Positions 63,801 through 64,000 of a DNA stretch of 64,000 nucleotides are shown in pieces. The DNA is taken from positions 13,975,255 through 14,039,254 of the forward strand of contig NC_077232.1 in NCBI RefSeq assembly GCF_027887165.1, given 5' to 3'. The notes under the pieces are model-generated. The model was not told where the DNA came from. It worked only from the letters and a program-made list of their open reading frames with translations, and ran no database searches. Within the stretch, counting starts at the first letter, position 1. Each line of letters begins with the position of its first letter. The stretch is from Monodelphis domestica (lineage: Eukaryota > Chordata > Mammalia > Didelphimorphia > Didelphidae). The position numbers and the translations under genes are program-made.

Positions 63801-64000
63801 ACATCTTTTTCTGAATAACTTTTACATCTATAAAGTAGCCAGTACAATTTCTGTCCATACAGAATAAACATTCCTCTCTGTGTCAGGCTGGCTAGCAATC
63901 ACATTTAAACAATTCTCAAAATCACTGAAACCATTATGCAATGCAAGGGTCAACAAAACATACCTCTAACCATGAAATTTTGTGCTCAATAAGATCTGGC
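60851..64000. other. Unassigned A/T-rich sequence to window end
   Basis: No exon, retroviral motif, tRNA or named repeat could be recognised on either strand. A short CT-rich run lies at 61975-62010. A V2R exon 4 (cysteine pattern) and the 7TM exon were looked for and not seen. Confidence 0.4.

Noticed and set aside
53000..64000. Search for V2R exons 4-6, especially the 7TM exon
   Set aside because: No cysteine-rich or multi-helix frame was found; those exons must lie beyond the window or be lost.

Overview
This is a mammalian nuclear window, most likely marsupial (opossum-like). It is AT-rich, contains large introns, and carries tRNA-headed CORE/MIR-type SINEs with a marsupial-style consensus, several L1 copies, an RTE-type LINE, hAT relics and both class I and class II endogenous retroviruses (ERVs). 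The host genes it samples are vomeronasal type-2 pheromone receptors (V2R; class C GPCRs), all on the plus strand. Assignment to marsupials is inferred from repeat style and V2R character, not from a database search.

V2R layout. A bare exon 2 (copy A, 281-572) sits near the left edge. It is followed by its intron, and then by a second remnant (copy B) in which intron-1 sequence (about 2445-3240) runs straight into intron-3 sequence (about 3250-3445), with exons 2 and 3 missing. Copy C is the best gene: exon 1 with signal peptide at 13847-14094, exon 2 at 16288-16579 and exon 3 at 52193-52999. All three are open, have GT/AG borders and join in phase. Exons 4-6, including the 7TM exon, are not in the window. 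Intron 2 of copy C is about 35.6 kb long because it has absorbed a stack of insertions.

The insertion stack in intron 2. An antisense L1 (about 19015-38695) was split by a processed YES1 tyrosine-kinase retrocopy (about 20098-33435, plus strand). The retrocopy was then split by an 8-kb antisense class II provirus (about 20860-28861) and by a solo LTR (29951-30926). The provirus in turn carries a solo LTR (26626-26974). A further solo LTR (36763-37867) lies in the 5' part of the L1. Downstream are an RTE-type LINE fragment with its own solo LTR (39761-40458), a degenerate sense L1 (41340-43200), an LTR (about 43414-43806) and a local duplication (about 46960-47640 versus 50890-51560).

Other regions. 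Between copies B and C are L1 pieces, a hAT MITE, a solo LTR (8169-9140), a SINE and a hAT/ZBED-like transposase relic with BED finger (about 10235-12005, minus) beside a palindrome-rich hAT-like segment (about 12120-13130). Right of V2R exon 3 lie another antisense L1 (about 53560-57700) split by a solo LTR with ATTA target duplications, and a 3' class I ERV portion with integrase and env-like fragments (about 58200-60850, minus). The last 3 kb hold nothing I can name.

No new enzymatic or defence system is visible. The most notable points are the datable nested insertions, the V2R copy-number remodelling, a perfect tandem p53-type motif kept in both LTRs of the class II provirus, and the full-length YES1 retrocopy with L1 retrotransposition hallmarks and a lost catalytic Asp.
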